64,000 nt of DNA from Choristocarpus tenellus KU-1152 (lineage: Eukaryota; Phaeophyceae): assembly GCA_964200185.2 (NCBI GenBank), contig CAXNAD020000003.1, forward strand, positions 1 to 64,000. Direction: 5' to 3'. Position numbers and translations under genes: made by a program. Positions 23,485 through 36,348 of this stretch are shown here, one piece after another; position 1 is the first letter of the stretch, and each line of letters begins with the position of its first letter. Below the pieces are notes generated by a model, which saw nothing but the letters and a program-made list of their open reading frames with translations, was not told the origin of the DNA and made no database searches.

Positions 23485-25308
23485 TTAGTCCATTGAACTA
23501 TATATACAATAGCTGAGAGTGAGAGTGCATCTCTCCTGAAAATAAGAGTAAGTGATTGATCTGTCAAGATACTTGGCACATGCAGTAGGGGCAGTTGTCA
23601 TTTCAACTCTTCCTTGTGTAGGTGGGTTGTACACCATGAGGGTATCGGCACCCTGTAACAAGTTGTGTTTCTGCATTTACTTAGTGTAACTTTGTCCCCC
23701 CCCCCTCATATTAACATCAAATTTGTCGCTTCATTCACAATGGATTTGGCTAAATATAAACATATAGTTTAAGCTCATAGTATAGAGGAGTAATGTTAAT
23801 AGTGTATGATCGTGATAATGAACTGTACGCATTGATAAATAAAATAAAATACTGAGGAATAGATATACATACACGAAAATCCTTCCAAATACAGCCATAC
23901 TCCACCCATAATAAGGGTGCTCAATCTGAATAAATTTCAAAGTAGAGAAAGCACTTTCTTAGGGTATAGCGATGCAAACCAACACAATACATACAACCAA
24001 GTACACTAATGGGAGTCTAAAGTGCCATTGGAGTGTGCTATTTGTAGCACTCTCTATGCAGATATAATTTGTAAGTATTTTTGAGGGGCATTATATTATT
24101 GTCAATGCTAATTTGTAGCCAACTTTGGCACTAAGGACTGCATATTACAGTCCATGTGTACAAACTACGTAAGATATATTTCAATTATGTGTCCAATAGT
24201 ATTTTGCACATGTCATAGTTTGGAAAGAAAAGGGGCAACCTGCACAGGAGACAAGCAATACAACACATTGACAGATTGAACAACGGACATCATCCCCTCA
24301 TCGCCTCTTTCAACCACAATTTCAACTCACAGAGTCAATCGTCTAGATACTGTGAGCCTATAATCCCTATCAACCACTTGTAAACATGGCTAGGTCACAG
24401 TCGTACATTCAAAACACATCCTGGGATTCATTCTACTCACCCCATACTGATGGTCATGCAACTTCAACCTACCTCAACCACTTATCCCATACAAAATTAT
24501 TTTGTAACAAAGAGGGTCAACCCACCTATGTACAACTTATGTACCTGAGGATTGAATTGATAAACAGCAGGAAGTAGAGCTTGAGGGGCAAGGGAAGAAT
24601 CTCATAAATACGCTACATAATACACTTAACACAAATTGATGTATACTATCAACAGACATACAAAAAAATTGGGCAGGTTATCACTGGAGAGGTAGACTTC
24701 TCCCTGATACACACCTTTGAACATGTATTCACAGTTTCATGGGATAAGGTATTAGCAGTGGCAATAGTGATGCATTTACTTGCAACTCCGGAAGATCAGA
24801 TTGCACAACTCTGTCATGTGTATGGCAGCCCACAATGGTGGCAGTAACAGCAGATGTAACAGTGGCTCGTTCATGACTTTCAGCACCATATTCAACTTTC
24901 TCCATGGTAGTGATCACCAGAGGATACATCCAATAGCAAAATCAGTAGAAGCTCCCTCCAGTCCTCCAACATGGATGGTGACATTTTCTCCACTTTTAGG
25001 GGGTGCATTGAGCAGATCACACCTCGAGGTCGCTACAACCCTACAACACCATCAGTAAGAAGGGAGCAGTCCCAACAACAAAATATACACCCCAGACCCA
25101 ACCCGAGAAATGCCATGCCTCTCCAAATTCTGCCCTTCTTCCTCCAAAGTTTAATTGTTTCCATCCATTCGCTGTCAGTACTTACCTTTTCACACATTAT
25201 GAACAAATCATATAGGCAGGACTGTGGGAGGCGTTCTTGTTATTGGTACAGGGATGAATGCGTGTTTGACAAGTTGTTGAAGTTCAAAGGTGCTACCCAT
25301 CCAAACTT
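23485..25308 (-). CDS. HBS1/eRF3-like translational GTPase, C-terminal domains (partial model)
   Basis: Exons (minus): 25308-25186, 25129-25089, 25040-24918, 24876-24780, about 24714-24664, 23925-23875, 23670-23485. Domain II of an EF-Tu-family protein is suggested by a W-x-G motif (VWMGSTFELQQL), then GENVTIHVGGLE and FAIGCIL, as in HBS1/eRF3. Domain III is suggested by LPELQVCIREK and, near the end, VFGRIFKHNLLQGADTLMVY, matching the family LGRF-R-G-T motif. HBS1/eRF3 proteins bind eRF1/Pelota and act in ribosome rescue or termination. Two very short introns (48 and 41 nt) are proposed. The GTP-binding domain should lie upstream (25.3-27.4 kb) but its motifs were not found. The first listed exon needs a +1 shift near 25208. 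One or two exons between 24.66 and 23.93 kb are probably missing. The identity is a reasoned guess from fragments. Confidence 0.5.
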
Positions 25309-27454
25309 CTTGAAAGTAAAGTGATTTATTACAAAAATAAAAACATTTAATTGTCCTGTAGAAGTTCTCCAAATTTTCTGTGTAGGTACGAATTCATGAT
25401 ATATATATATATGAATTTGAAACTGTGTATTCCAATACATGTTTCTTAGCAGATCAAAAAAGAGTAGTGCATATTAATAGCAGTATTTCACGCTCATCAA
25501 CAATATGAAGATATTACAAAGGGGGGGACAAGAAGCAATGTATGTAGGCAGCAAATGTGTATTAGGTCCAATGGTGGTTACAGCATTTCAATTTTGAACA
25601 TTTCCAAGTGGGTATATGCCAAGGGGTCCATCCAACGCAACAACTGAGAGGGGGAGTAGATTTGCATAAAAAATAATAACACAAGCGCTAGTGTTGTAAG
25701 TAAACTGAAAGAATTTACGTTTAAAATGACACAAAACTATATTTCTTTCTAACTTTCTTTAATTAATACGATTCAAACGTCGGTGTGTAAGAAGGGGTGA
25801 CACAAAGTAACAAATACAAAACACACTAAGGTTGACATTGACAAGTTGCCTGCCACATCCCGAGGTAAAAACTTGAAAGACTCCACAGGTCTGTCTCCGC
25901 AGGAGGGTGTGAAGCAATGAACAGATATATGTGTAGTGAGTTGTGGATATTAATAGCGATAGAGTTAATGATGTCACACCTGGTGTGACAATTGTGTAGT
26001 GTAGTTCTGTCACCTCTGAGATGTTCACTGCACAGTAGTCAAACTTCCAACTGTATTGTGATAAAGAAAAAAAATGAATATCCTAACATTTTCAGTTCGG
26101 TTACTTGGATATATATTCCAATTGAACAGTCACAAGATACAACAACACTAATCAACAGACAAGAACAGTCACAAGATACTACAACAGCGGCTGCGGTGGA
26201 ATTGGGTACTATTTCACAACGGCTCCAGTGAAAACAACGATGGGTGGTGGGATGGCATGACAGCATTGATGTAGCCATCAATCAAACAACAACAATAATA
26301 ATATAAACTCACAATGAATTTAAAATAGTTTTTCTTTCAAAACATTCCACCCTGCCAAACAAAATCAGACAAATTTACCACGCTGTTCTAGAATGAACAC
26401 AACTTCTTTTGTCATTTTGTTGTCAAATCTCAAATTGGTCATTTCTCTTCTACAGCATCATAACAACAACAAGCATGCCTTCCATTTCCCAGCAGTCACA
26501 AGAAATGATTGCACACCAATTCTTGAAACAACCTGTAAAACTCAAGTACCTCACATCACATGCAACAATAATCATCACCAATGTTACTATTACTCATCTA
26601 TCTAGTGTCCTTTGGAGGAGAGACCCCTTCCTCCCATGCCGATGACATTGTGTAAGACTGTTCTAATCAATAGTTTGCACATTACTGACTACCTCCAACA
26701 CCAACTATATCCTTAGAAAAACGTAGTGTATCTTCTTGTATTCTGTAGAGAAAATTTCTTGATGTTTAACATTTCAACTCAACATTCAAACCAAAGAGGT
26801 TAGACAACAGTGATTAGACCCCAGTCAACCACTCTCTCGTGTCTGATGTCTCTGTCCATTTCATTCTCAGGGAAAAGGAAACACACGGGCTCTCAAAAAA
26901 ATAGCCAGACAGAGAGCTCCGGCTCTGGATTGACCCTTGTGAAGGCTAGTATTAATAGTAGCTCTTTGTTGAGATCCAGTAAGTTCACTTGCACAAGATA
27001 GTATGTCACAGCTGATGCAAGGCAAGAGAAAGTAGAGTATCCCTCCAATTTTATTGGAACGTAGTAACAATAACAGCACACTATTTCCACATCTCACCAA
27101 TGGGATACCTAACAATTGAGAGGGATTATTGCCTCATGGCGCCACAAGTATGCATCACACATGAGCAATTAGTGAATGCATATTCATGGTGTTGTAACTG
27201 ATATGAACAATCAAACAGATACAGGTGCAACAATCATGTACTCGTACTTAGAAGAAAAAGTAAGATGATATCACCAAGTCCATCCGATAAACTATCACCT
27301 ATTATGTATACAGTTGAATCCTTAAATTCAAATTGAAAAATGGCATAATACTAATGCAAATATTAATAATACCAACAATATCAAACACCATCAGCACCAG
27401 CACCAACAGGTTGTATCTGCCTTACTCTTTCAAGTCACCTCAACAGACATCACA
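25309..27454. other. Region upstream of the GTPase-like exons
   Basis: The start and GTPase domain of the minus-strand HBS1/eRF3-like gene are expected here. Possible exon-like minus-strand pieces occur near 25915-25810 and 27000-26870 (reading ELTGSQQRATINTSLHKG or an alternative frame). No P-loop, DxxG or NKxD motif could be read, so none is annotated as coding. Confidence 0.3.
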
Positions 27455-30400
27455 TCACAGTTCATCGTGCTTCACGTTGGGGCCTTGGGTATCAAAATGA
27501 CCTGGCAAAGCACAAGCTTCAGATATATCTACCGCCAATTGTGTATGGTACTCCCGATTCCACTCCTCCAGGTCAACAAAGGAACGCACCAGCATTCCAT
27601 TGTAGTAGACCAATATGGTTCCACAATCAAACAGCTCCACAACCAAGCGGCTTGCAAACTGTCAACAATAACATAACAATAACACAACAGGTGAGCAGAA
27701 AGAAGCATGCCCATGTTTTGTCAATTGGCCAAGCTGTATCAGAGTCATCATTCAAGTCACATTGCATCAAATTACACTTTGGCACATCCTACATTGTTGG
27801 GAGGACTACACCACAGAAAGTAACTAAAGCATATTTCAACACTATAATCTCTGCACCATAACCAAGCCATGCTCCTTGCACTGGGAGTGGTAGAGCAGCA
27901 ATGCCATCACATGTACAGTTTGAAGGGAAAAAAATGTGATGAACATTTCTACAAAACTTGTGTATTTCATGTTTTTTGTTGTAATTAAATGTGTAGTATC
28001 CAATATTACTTTCTGAATAGACATGGGTGCAGTTGTGCGTGATACATTACTATGGTAATCAATTATATTAAGACACTGTCAGGGATGGTTTTTCTTGTCA
28101 ATCTATTGATTGGTGAGGGCACACAGGAAACGACCATCCCATCCCACAAAGTAAAGAACAAAGTTGTTACAATGCTGGCTGCACTCAATGCACTCACTGG
28201 ACACATCTTGGATGCTTCACTCGTCTCTGCATTTTCTCCCAAGTCAAAGAGGTTCATCAATGCTGCAAGAGGCAACACAGTGCTATCGTGTGTAAAGAAC
28301 AACTCCACCCTCCTCCTCCTCCTCCTCCTCTCACTCGAGTCATTGTCACTGCCATTGCTGGATATGCTCATCTGGTCTGTGATGTGCTGTAAGAGAGGTG
28401 ACATAACTTCTCTTGTCACATCATGACGTCCATACCCACGAAGCTGTCAGGTAAGAGTAGACGTAGTATGTTAAAGGTTATCACAGATCAAGCAGACACA
28501 CAAAAGTACAATACGCCACCCAAGGTGTACCAAGCACTATTATCAAGTCCTTACAAAAAAATCTTGACATTTTATTATTGCTATAACCTGTATACAGAAG
28601 CACTCTAACTTATCCATCCCCTCCCTGATATAATACTACAGTACATTAATGTTGATTTGTACATTTGCCTGCCTATTGAAAGGTGGTACTGTCAATGTAT
28701 GAGATAATTCTTTCCCATTGTACTGTCAGTGTTTGAGGCTACAATTGCGTGTGCATCGGGATTGAACTGAAAGGCAAGACTGGCATCAACATTCCCTATG
28801 TCGCCATTATCCATCTAACAATGAATATAACTAAATGGGAAAGTATTGATCCTGTTTGACGTCAACAGCAGTTGTACTTTTAATCCATTTTTCGTATCAG
28901 ACTAGATAGAATAAGCACCCCTTTAATTACAACATAAATAAAAGCATCATGCCATACCCAAGTAATAGTAATAGTAATAGTACGGATAGGATCCATCAAG
29001 TCAACACACTAACAAGAGAGAAGTTCCATAGAATTACATGGATAACTGATGTCTGTAAAGAGTCAACAGTACAGTGAACCCTCTACACCCTTCATACCCA
29101 CAGTCCACAATATACCTTCCATGCAAGAAAATAGGAAAGGTCCCCCAATAGACTGTATAACACAATATACTGCTACAACTGTCATTAACAGCACAGAAAG
29201 GGTACATGAAAGGCTAACATGTGAAGGCGATGTCTATATGTGTAACCAGAACAATGCCATTTCCATAGAGTCAGAGAAGTGCAACTCTTTCATTCCTCTG
29301 TACATAGGCTCACTATTGATAGATGGGTGTGCTCTCAGCAAGAGGAATATAGCCTTTCCAAGAACTCTATGATTGCAACATTTGTAACAAGTAACGGCAC
29401 TTAATAGTCCACTTCTTCACACACTTCATAATCAAATCTCATAAGTCAACTGCCACCTGCATGGTTGCTGATGGCCCATTCATACATTGAGCACATACAT
29501 AGGAAGGACATATCCTGGATAAGAGGAAGGCAAACGGCACATGCAATCCCTAAACACATGCCTTTCAGTACTAGTGATCAAGCAGGGCATAATAATCCAT
29601 TTTCCTTACCAAGAAGTTTTCTAGGTCTTCTTCCATATCAAATGGTTGCATATTTTCCACCCCTAACATGCTGCAGGCAAAGGTTGTGTTGACCTGTCCA
29701 TAGCCAAGTGCCACATCAGTTTGACAACCATAATAGGCACCATGCACATCAGCTGCCTGCAACTCCTCAACAGGGAGGCCTGAAACAGCAGATATCTGCA
29801 TTTTTCAACGGGTTTGAGAAAACGGAGCATCTCATCAGTTGCCCAAGTAGGGCACATAGTTCACAAGCGCAAGTGATGTTTGCTGTAACAAATCTTTGGT
29901 CACACTTCATGACTCTATGCTTTACCAGCAATCCAACACCATTGATACAGCACTGTACCTTCCTGATAGCCCTCTCCACCAAGTCCTGATCAAGTGGTGG
30001 CTCAAAAGCTTGACGCACCTCCTGTCCACAACCAATCGAGGTCAGCAAGATGGAGTCAAAGGATGGAAGGTGGGCTCAACTGGATTGGAAATATTTTGAA
30101 TTATGTAATGGATTATTTCATTGTACACTCCCACCTGTAGCAGTGCACACGATTTGTATGGCCTCAGGAGACGGTCATCCACATTTTGGCAGTAATGCTT
30201 GTCCTCTGTTCCCACCCAGAAGTCAACAGCCCTGGCAGGTACAAAGGATGAGCATGACACTGTGAACAACTAACCCTAACCTCAACAAAAGGTCAATGAC
30301 TACTGTTAATCTTTACTGAACCATGGGTAACATCAGTTTAATCAATATCGGCATAGCTTCACCAATACGGGTCACCCGTAACTTAGTGCTTTTTCGAGCT

Positions 30401-31353
30401 GTGCCTGTTGTAACCAAACATCGCTGCGTCTGGTTAGGACTAGTTGTGACCACGTACAAGTAGCTCACCCATTCAAAAAGGAATCACAGCTGCTTTGACA
30501 TCGCTGGGACGAAGATGTACGTATAGAAACATCCAATGATGCTGTGCTTCCCCACAAGTATTTCGCACCGACATCTCTGCCAAGGTCCTGGCTTGAAATA
30601 AGGATGCAGATGCAGAATATGTCGTATGCACTAGACACGAGGAGATTTCCAGCTATGATAAGGGCATTAGATGAGCTTAAAATCTACAGACATTTTACCA
30701 TCTCACCTCCATCTCCCTGGCGCCCAGCGCAGAAAGGCTGCCAGGACGGACACCGTCCGCATCTCTAAGTATCTGCAAGCACCAATCCTTTGCTCCAGAA
30801 GGGATAACCTCTACGCCATCGTCTTCAGCAGCTCGGCATATTCTTTCTGCCAGATCAGTCACGGCCGCCATCTTGTTAACGGTGGGAAAACGAGCACCAT
30901 GCCGAGCAACCACCGCGACATATCGAAGATGTGAAATGTTGGCAATGGGGTCATTCTCTTCGCGAGTCTCAATCGGTGCTTCCTTGTCTGACACCTCCAA
31001 TGATGGGCATGCTGTCACCAGATCGATTCCTTCTGCTGGTGGATTGCGTAGAAGCTTTGGCCTGCTGTAAGCTGCGGAAGGTGATAAGTCAACCTATAGC
31101 AGCCAACATATATCATATCAAACTTGAAATACGCACTACCTTCCTCGTACTTACCTTCAAGGGGATAGTACGGTCTTTTCGTACCCAGAGGGGAATCATG
31201 GTGGTAGCTTCGTACCTCGGAACACAAGGTTCCTAATACGAATCCAAATACCAATGTTCGACAAGTGCGTATCCATTGGAGTAGGACACGAAGAAACGTA
31301 AAACGAGCTACAGGCGAGGATGCACCAGGCAGTCGAGAACATAGACAAACCAT
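27455..31353 (-). CDS. Multiple inositol polyphosphate phosphatase-like histidine phosphatase with HDEL tail
   Basis: Exons (minus): 31353-31155, 31071-30707, 30587-30469, 30231-30135, 30021-29926, 29795-29610, 28443-28123, 27658-27455. These give 528 residues with all phases continuous. The family (MINPP1, histidine phosphatase clan branch 2) removes phosphates from InsP6, InsP5 and 2,3-BPG in the ER lumen. Landmarks are an N-terminal hydrophobic segment (about residues 33-45), GTKRPYYPLE, the catalytic RHGARFP (123-129), RTSSSQRCQSSCDSF (second Arg motif), ADVHGAYYGCQTDVAL, RGYG (356-359), FFTHDSTVLPL with the acid-base His-Asp (406-407), and FASRLVVELF. The C-terminus is KHDEL, a classic ER retrieval signal. 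Unusual points are HD where animal MINPP has HAE, and a run of seven Arg just before it encoded by an AGG microsatellite. The donor of exon 7 (TGT-GTGCCC) is weak, so residues 459-461 are uncertain. Confidence 0.87.
28307..28331. repeat. (CCT)n/(AGG)n microsatellite inside coding exon
   Basis: This trinucleotide repeat encodes seven consecutive Arg in exon 7 of the MINPP-like gene, upstream of the His-Asp catalytic motif. Confidence 0.85.
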
Positions 31354-31692
31354 TCGCTTGCAATATTAATATGTCAACAGGATGATCACACCGGAAAGAA
31401 GAGTGACGGAAGTAGGGTGGCGCACTATGGTTTCTTAGGTATGTGCAGGGTGGCCGTGGAAACTGAACACCAAGTGATGTGCAAATGGGTTTAGACACTA
31501 TATACACTATATACAACATAGGAGTTTGTAAAGAACATAGTGGCCTACTGCGCGTTCATTATGAAGTTGATGCTCGCTCGCGGAATGGTGGTTGCAGGTT
31601 AGCGCATGTTTCCACTTTACATCACATACCTCCCTCTCGATTTCACGTTTTGGGGATTAGAGAACTATAGTCTGGGACCCTGAGGCGTAATC
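31354..31692. promoter_or_regulatory. Divergent intergenic region (MINPP-like / plastid L15)
   Basis: 339 bp separate the two start codons, so a shared or back-to-back promoter is implied. No core element was recognised with confidence. Confidence 0.4.
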
Positions 31693-34600
31693 ATGAGGGC
31701 ATGTGTGGCTATGGGTCTGGTTTTGTTGGTGGGAAGCACCGGTGAGTTACGAGTTTCCATCCTGTCGTTCACTGTTGACTTCGTGTGGTTCTCAAATAGG
31801 CGTCATCTTCAAGTACCTAAACTATCCTGAAATGCTTTTAGGCGGGGCTGATGAGTACATCGGAATATGTAATATTGCGTGGTGCGTTAATATGTCTTCA
31901 AGGAGTGACGATGTGATAAGGTAATGTTGCTGAGATTGTATGGATGAGTAGTTCTCGCCTTCGATTTCCACCCTCTTGCAAGTTGGTGTTGCAATGAGAG
32001 GTAGAAAATCACAAGTTTTTCGAGTTCATATGATTTCATGCTTCATGCTCTTCTTCAACTGTTTGCTTGGTGTTCTTTTGCGGTTTCCTCTTCAGACGCG
32101 TTTGTAGCTTCAAGTCGGTTCGTGGGACTCCAGGTGGCGGGAGTTTCTGACGTTGTTGTCGCAACTTCACAGTCGAACGTGGGCGTGACCATGAAGATTT
32201 TTGACTGGAAGCGACGGACGAACCCAGATGGCATGGGTAAGCTTTATCTCTTGCTGATGAATGGTTGCCCACTTGTACCTTTCTAGTGGGAGTCATATGT
32301 TGCAGTCATAACCCATATTTCTCTGTTGTCCATTCCTCATCATTCTGTGGTCCTTCATGCACACTTTCTCTACCGTCGGTCGTAGGAAACTCTAGAGTTA
32401 GGATTGATTTTCTTATTTTTGCACCGGTTCATTCCTCCCCCATCATTTCTTATTCTCTGACTGGACTCTAACATACCTTCCCACAGTCCTTGATCAGCTG
32501 TCGCCTGATACTCTGAAGCATGCTCCTGGTGCTAGGCACCGGAAGAAACGAAAGGGTCGTGGTATTTCTGCTGGTCAGGGTGCATCTTGCGGATTTGGCA
32601 TGCGTGGCCAGAAGTCACGATCTGGAGTAGGGGTGCGAGCAGGATTCGAGGGAGGTCAACAGCCCTTGTACCGCCGTCTTCCTAAGTATGTTGGACGTCC
32701 CATGGGTCCTGGTCACACAAAGAAGGTGATGTCAACATCCGCATCTACTCCTGTGTTTAGAAGTTTATCTTTGGCCCAGCTAATGTGATTGCTTTAAATT
32801 TGTGATTTTTTTGGATATGCCTTAAATGCCCGAACCAGGAAGAGTAGTTGTGCGCCACCGCTAAGTGATTTTCCACCTGGTGTAATTTGTGTAGGCAATA
32901 TCCATGTCTGACCATGAGCAGCTTAGCTTTTTCTTCCTCGCCACTTGCCTCTGTAACTTTTCAACACATAAGTGCTGGAGTTTCTTCACCCACAAGAGTA
33001 TAGGTTTATTCCATCCCTAATGCCCATGACCATGCTTGTTACTGCAGAAATTCAATTTGATCAAGATAGAAGCACTAAACAGTGCCGAGGCCGGATCGGT
33101 GGTCAGTTTTGAGTCTCTTCTTGAGAGCGGTGAGTACAATTTTGTAAAAAGTGTTACTAGTGTTGATCTTAATTCAAGGGTGGTTTGTGATGCATCTGGT
33201 TGCAGTATTTGTGTATTTAGTATTTGTATATTTGGTATTTGTATAATTGGCGTTTGATGAAGTTAATACGTTAGCGGGTGTTGATTCACTTTTTTGGAAT
33301 ATCTTAAAATATACTGGTACGTTGTGGTTCATTCATGAACGGTGTTGATGTACTGTAAAATGTTAATACTGTTGTGCAGTATTAAATTATAAATTTACAA
33401 GAAAAACAATAGGGAGAAACAAATCAATAGTAACATTGACCAAAAATGTAGGGACTGTTTTTCAGTGGAGTGTCTAGTAGGGATAATTCTTCACAATAGA
33501 AGATGCGTTTTACATATTCCAGTTTTATGAAATGTCTGCTACACTTTTGTGAAGTACTAATAAATAATATCTTTTTGGTAGTGCTGCATTGTGCATTATC
33601 CAACACTGGCTGTAGTCAAAGGTAGTTCACGTTTGTTGCCCTAAAATAAAAGGCCCCACATTGATAGCCTTCTCTTTCCATCCCTTGGTTGATCAATTTA
33701 GCGTGGTAGTGCTTGATTTAGTTTAGTAGACTGTCATCAAACTTTCATCAAAATATAATCAAAATATCTTGTTGCAAGTTGGAAGTAGTAAGGGTGGTTG
33801 GTTGTTTCATCATTGGGCACACAATCATCTGACCATGCTATAATATACTACTAAAATGTACTAAAATATACTGTGTGAGTGGACATGGCTTACTCTATCT
33901 TTACCACATCGCTCTGCTGAATTGTAGCTTCTTTGAGTTGTTAGGAAAATTAGACTTTGTGATAAGTGTGATAATACATGATTGCTCGTGATAGACAAAA
34001 TTGTTCATCACCATGCCTTACGGGATATTCTGTACCTGACATAGAAATGCTGCAATAGCTACAGCCTTTCCCATGTACTCTTATCTTATCCTCCACAGAC
34101 GTTTTTTTGGGGAGGTGGAGGTGTAAATGTAAATTTCATGAAAATTTCATTGCAATTACTTAATACGAGTTTAGTAATAATCCATATGTAATATTTGTAT
34201 CGATTTGCAACCCTGAGGTGAGGGTTCAACTCTGGAACTTTCAGGCACAAAGCACTAATATGACACCTGTGATTTTGTTAGTTGCTACATAATTCACTCA
34301 GTACCTAAAAGTGATTTAACTCTTCCTATGATTCCTCCTGTGTATGCAGCACTGTTTGATTACGGTAGTGTATGGTATGCCTTGATGCACTGTCAATTTT
34401 TTTTAGTATGGACCGATTTGTATATTTTATAATATTGTAACTGTCATCCAAGACTGGTGTATTTAAATGAACTGGCACAAACCTTCAGGCAAGCACAGGT
34501 ATACTAAGGTTTGTTTTACCCAGATATGTAACATGTCATACATACATAAAATATACAATATACAATAAATTAATACAATGCTCTTATGTCACGGTCTCTT

Positions 34601-36348
34601 TTTTTTATTTCAGCAAGGGCATAGTATGTGACGCCTGACCGATTTTTGTGTCATTTGTGAATTTCACACTGCTGCATATTTGTGTTCAACAAGGGTTTAT
34701 ACATAGTTTAATAGATGAGTTACATGGTCTATACCTTCAATAGATAGATGAGTTACATGGTCCAAGTGTCAGTTGGAAACCCCTTGAATGCATGGTAGTC
34801 AACTGTTCTCCCATTGTATGTTCCAAACAGGTGCAACAACCAAGACCAAGCATAGGTGGCACAAGATTGTTGCCGGGGGGGACCTGAACGTCTCTGGGCT
34901 GACAGTTCAGGTATATAGAAAATTGAAAAGAGTACTTAACATGGTTTTGGGTAGGGTAATTTCCATCAAAATTTTGCCCTTGAAGTTGCCCTTGGGTCTT
35001 CACTTTAACGAGCTTTTCCTATATCTTGGTTGATTTTTTCTGGTGCTTTGTTCAAATGTAAGCTTGTGTGCTACTGGGTTTCAATATTTTTTAGTTTTTA
35101 GTTTGAAAAAATTGAAGTGTTTTGAAAAGGTGTTAGGTGCCAATTAGTAACTGAAAATTCAGTTAGCTCTCGTTCACTGGCTGCTGTTGGAAGCACTTCA
35201 AAAGCAGAGCCTCTTGTCGAAAATGAGTCACCATTACATAGGGGGCAGTTTACAGATTATAGGATACCCTGTCGTCAGGCATTGTGCATAACTTGTGAAT
35301 GTGATGATCATCTTTCTGAAGTACTGAACTTGTGCTGTAGGAGTGTTCAACATCACCCTGCCTAGTAAGTTAAGGTTAAATTTAGATTGCAGGTGATGCT
35401 CAATAACAGTAGGTCATGATCCTCTCCATCTAAAATTGTAAAAACCCCTATGCTGAATCATGAGCATGTTGGTAGGTAGTGTCTTTTTGTGCTAAATCGA
35501 CCTGTCCCTGTGTGCCCTGTGTGTCTTGTTTTTGAGGGGTAATTTATGATGTAACACTTCCATATTTTTTTATCTATTTGCTTCAAAAAAGAAAAAATGG
35601 TTAGTTTGATGAAGGAATAATTTCATGGTGTACATTTGGGTTTATGTAAATGAAATTGCTTCAAGCTCATGAATACTTTAACAAACATGATGACTCCTTT
35701 CAGTCCTCTTTGTTAGCAATAGGTACATGCAATAGGTGCATGAGAGATGAGAGGGATTAAAACCGCAAGGTACAGACAGCTCCATCAGAGTTGACAGGAA
35801 ACATGTGTATAATAATAATAATAATAATAGTCCTTCCCATTGCATGTCAAGATACCTGGGGTGTTTTTTGTTCTAAACCCAAACTGTAAGAATTTTCCCT
35901 AGCAGTGACTCACAACAAATTTCTACAGAGATCCATGCCTTAGTTTTTAGATGGAAATGTCTTTAATAGAATGTAACACAAGAAATTTTTTTAATTGTAA
36001 TTATTGTACCTAATAGTAACAGGAAATAGTATGAAAGTTACACTCTTCTGATCTTAAATTGCAATTACAGTACTCTTTACGCTTGATTATACCTGAAGTA
36101 CTAGCTTCTTACAGTTTAAGTCTCCTTCAATAGCACAAACTCCAACACAATCCTTAACCATTGCCTGCAACCAGGCTCATGGATTTACAAAGGGTGCTGT
36201 TGAGGCCATTGAGGCCAACAATGGGAAATGTCAACTTCTGTCCCCTACCACCAATGAGGTGCTTGATATGGGTGATGGTGATGAACAAGAAGCTGAAGAC
36301 ACTGTTGCTGAAGATACTGCTGAGGAAGACACACAAGAAGACGCATAG
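31693..36348 (+). CDS. Plastid-targeted bacterial-type ribosomal protein L15 (uL15c)
   Basis: Large-subunit ribosomal protein that helps 23S rRNA folding; nuclear-encoded here for the plastid. Exons: 31693-31741, 32096-32236, 32487-32725, 33048-33129, 34831-34910, 36175-36348. These give 254 residues with phases continuous. Exon 1 is almost exactly the signal peptide ([16 protein letters not shown]). The splice creates the DAFVASS motif, as in complex red plastids. The mature part has [31 protein letters not shown] (rRNA-binding glycine-rich region), [24 protein letters not shown] and the C-terminal [20 protein letters not shown] signature. After the normal L15 end there is an acidic tail of about 30 residues rich in Asp, Glu and Thr, which bacterial L15 lacks. 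A mitochondrial L15 is less likely given the presequence. Confidence 0.92.

Noticed and set aside
28705-28814. Minus-strand segment reading MDNGDIGNVDASLAFQF as a possible MINPP exon
   Set aside because: Exons 6 and 7 of the MINPP-like gene join perfectly in phase and by homology (ENFL-LRGYG), so this segment is intronic unless transcripts show otherwise.
29280-29372. Minus-strand segment reading SWKGYIPLAESTPIYQ as an exon
   Set aside because: It resembled the family YW-x-GY region, but its donor phase would create a stop and the RGYG exon at 28443 fits better.
29049-29372. 107-codon plus-strand open frame
   Set aside because: It lies wholly in an intron of the MINPP-like gene on the opposite strand, with no domain or splice support.
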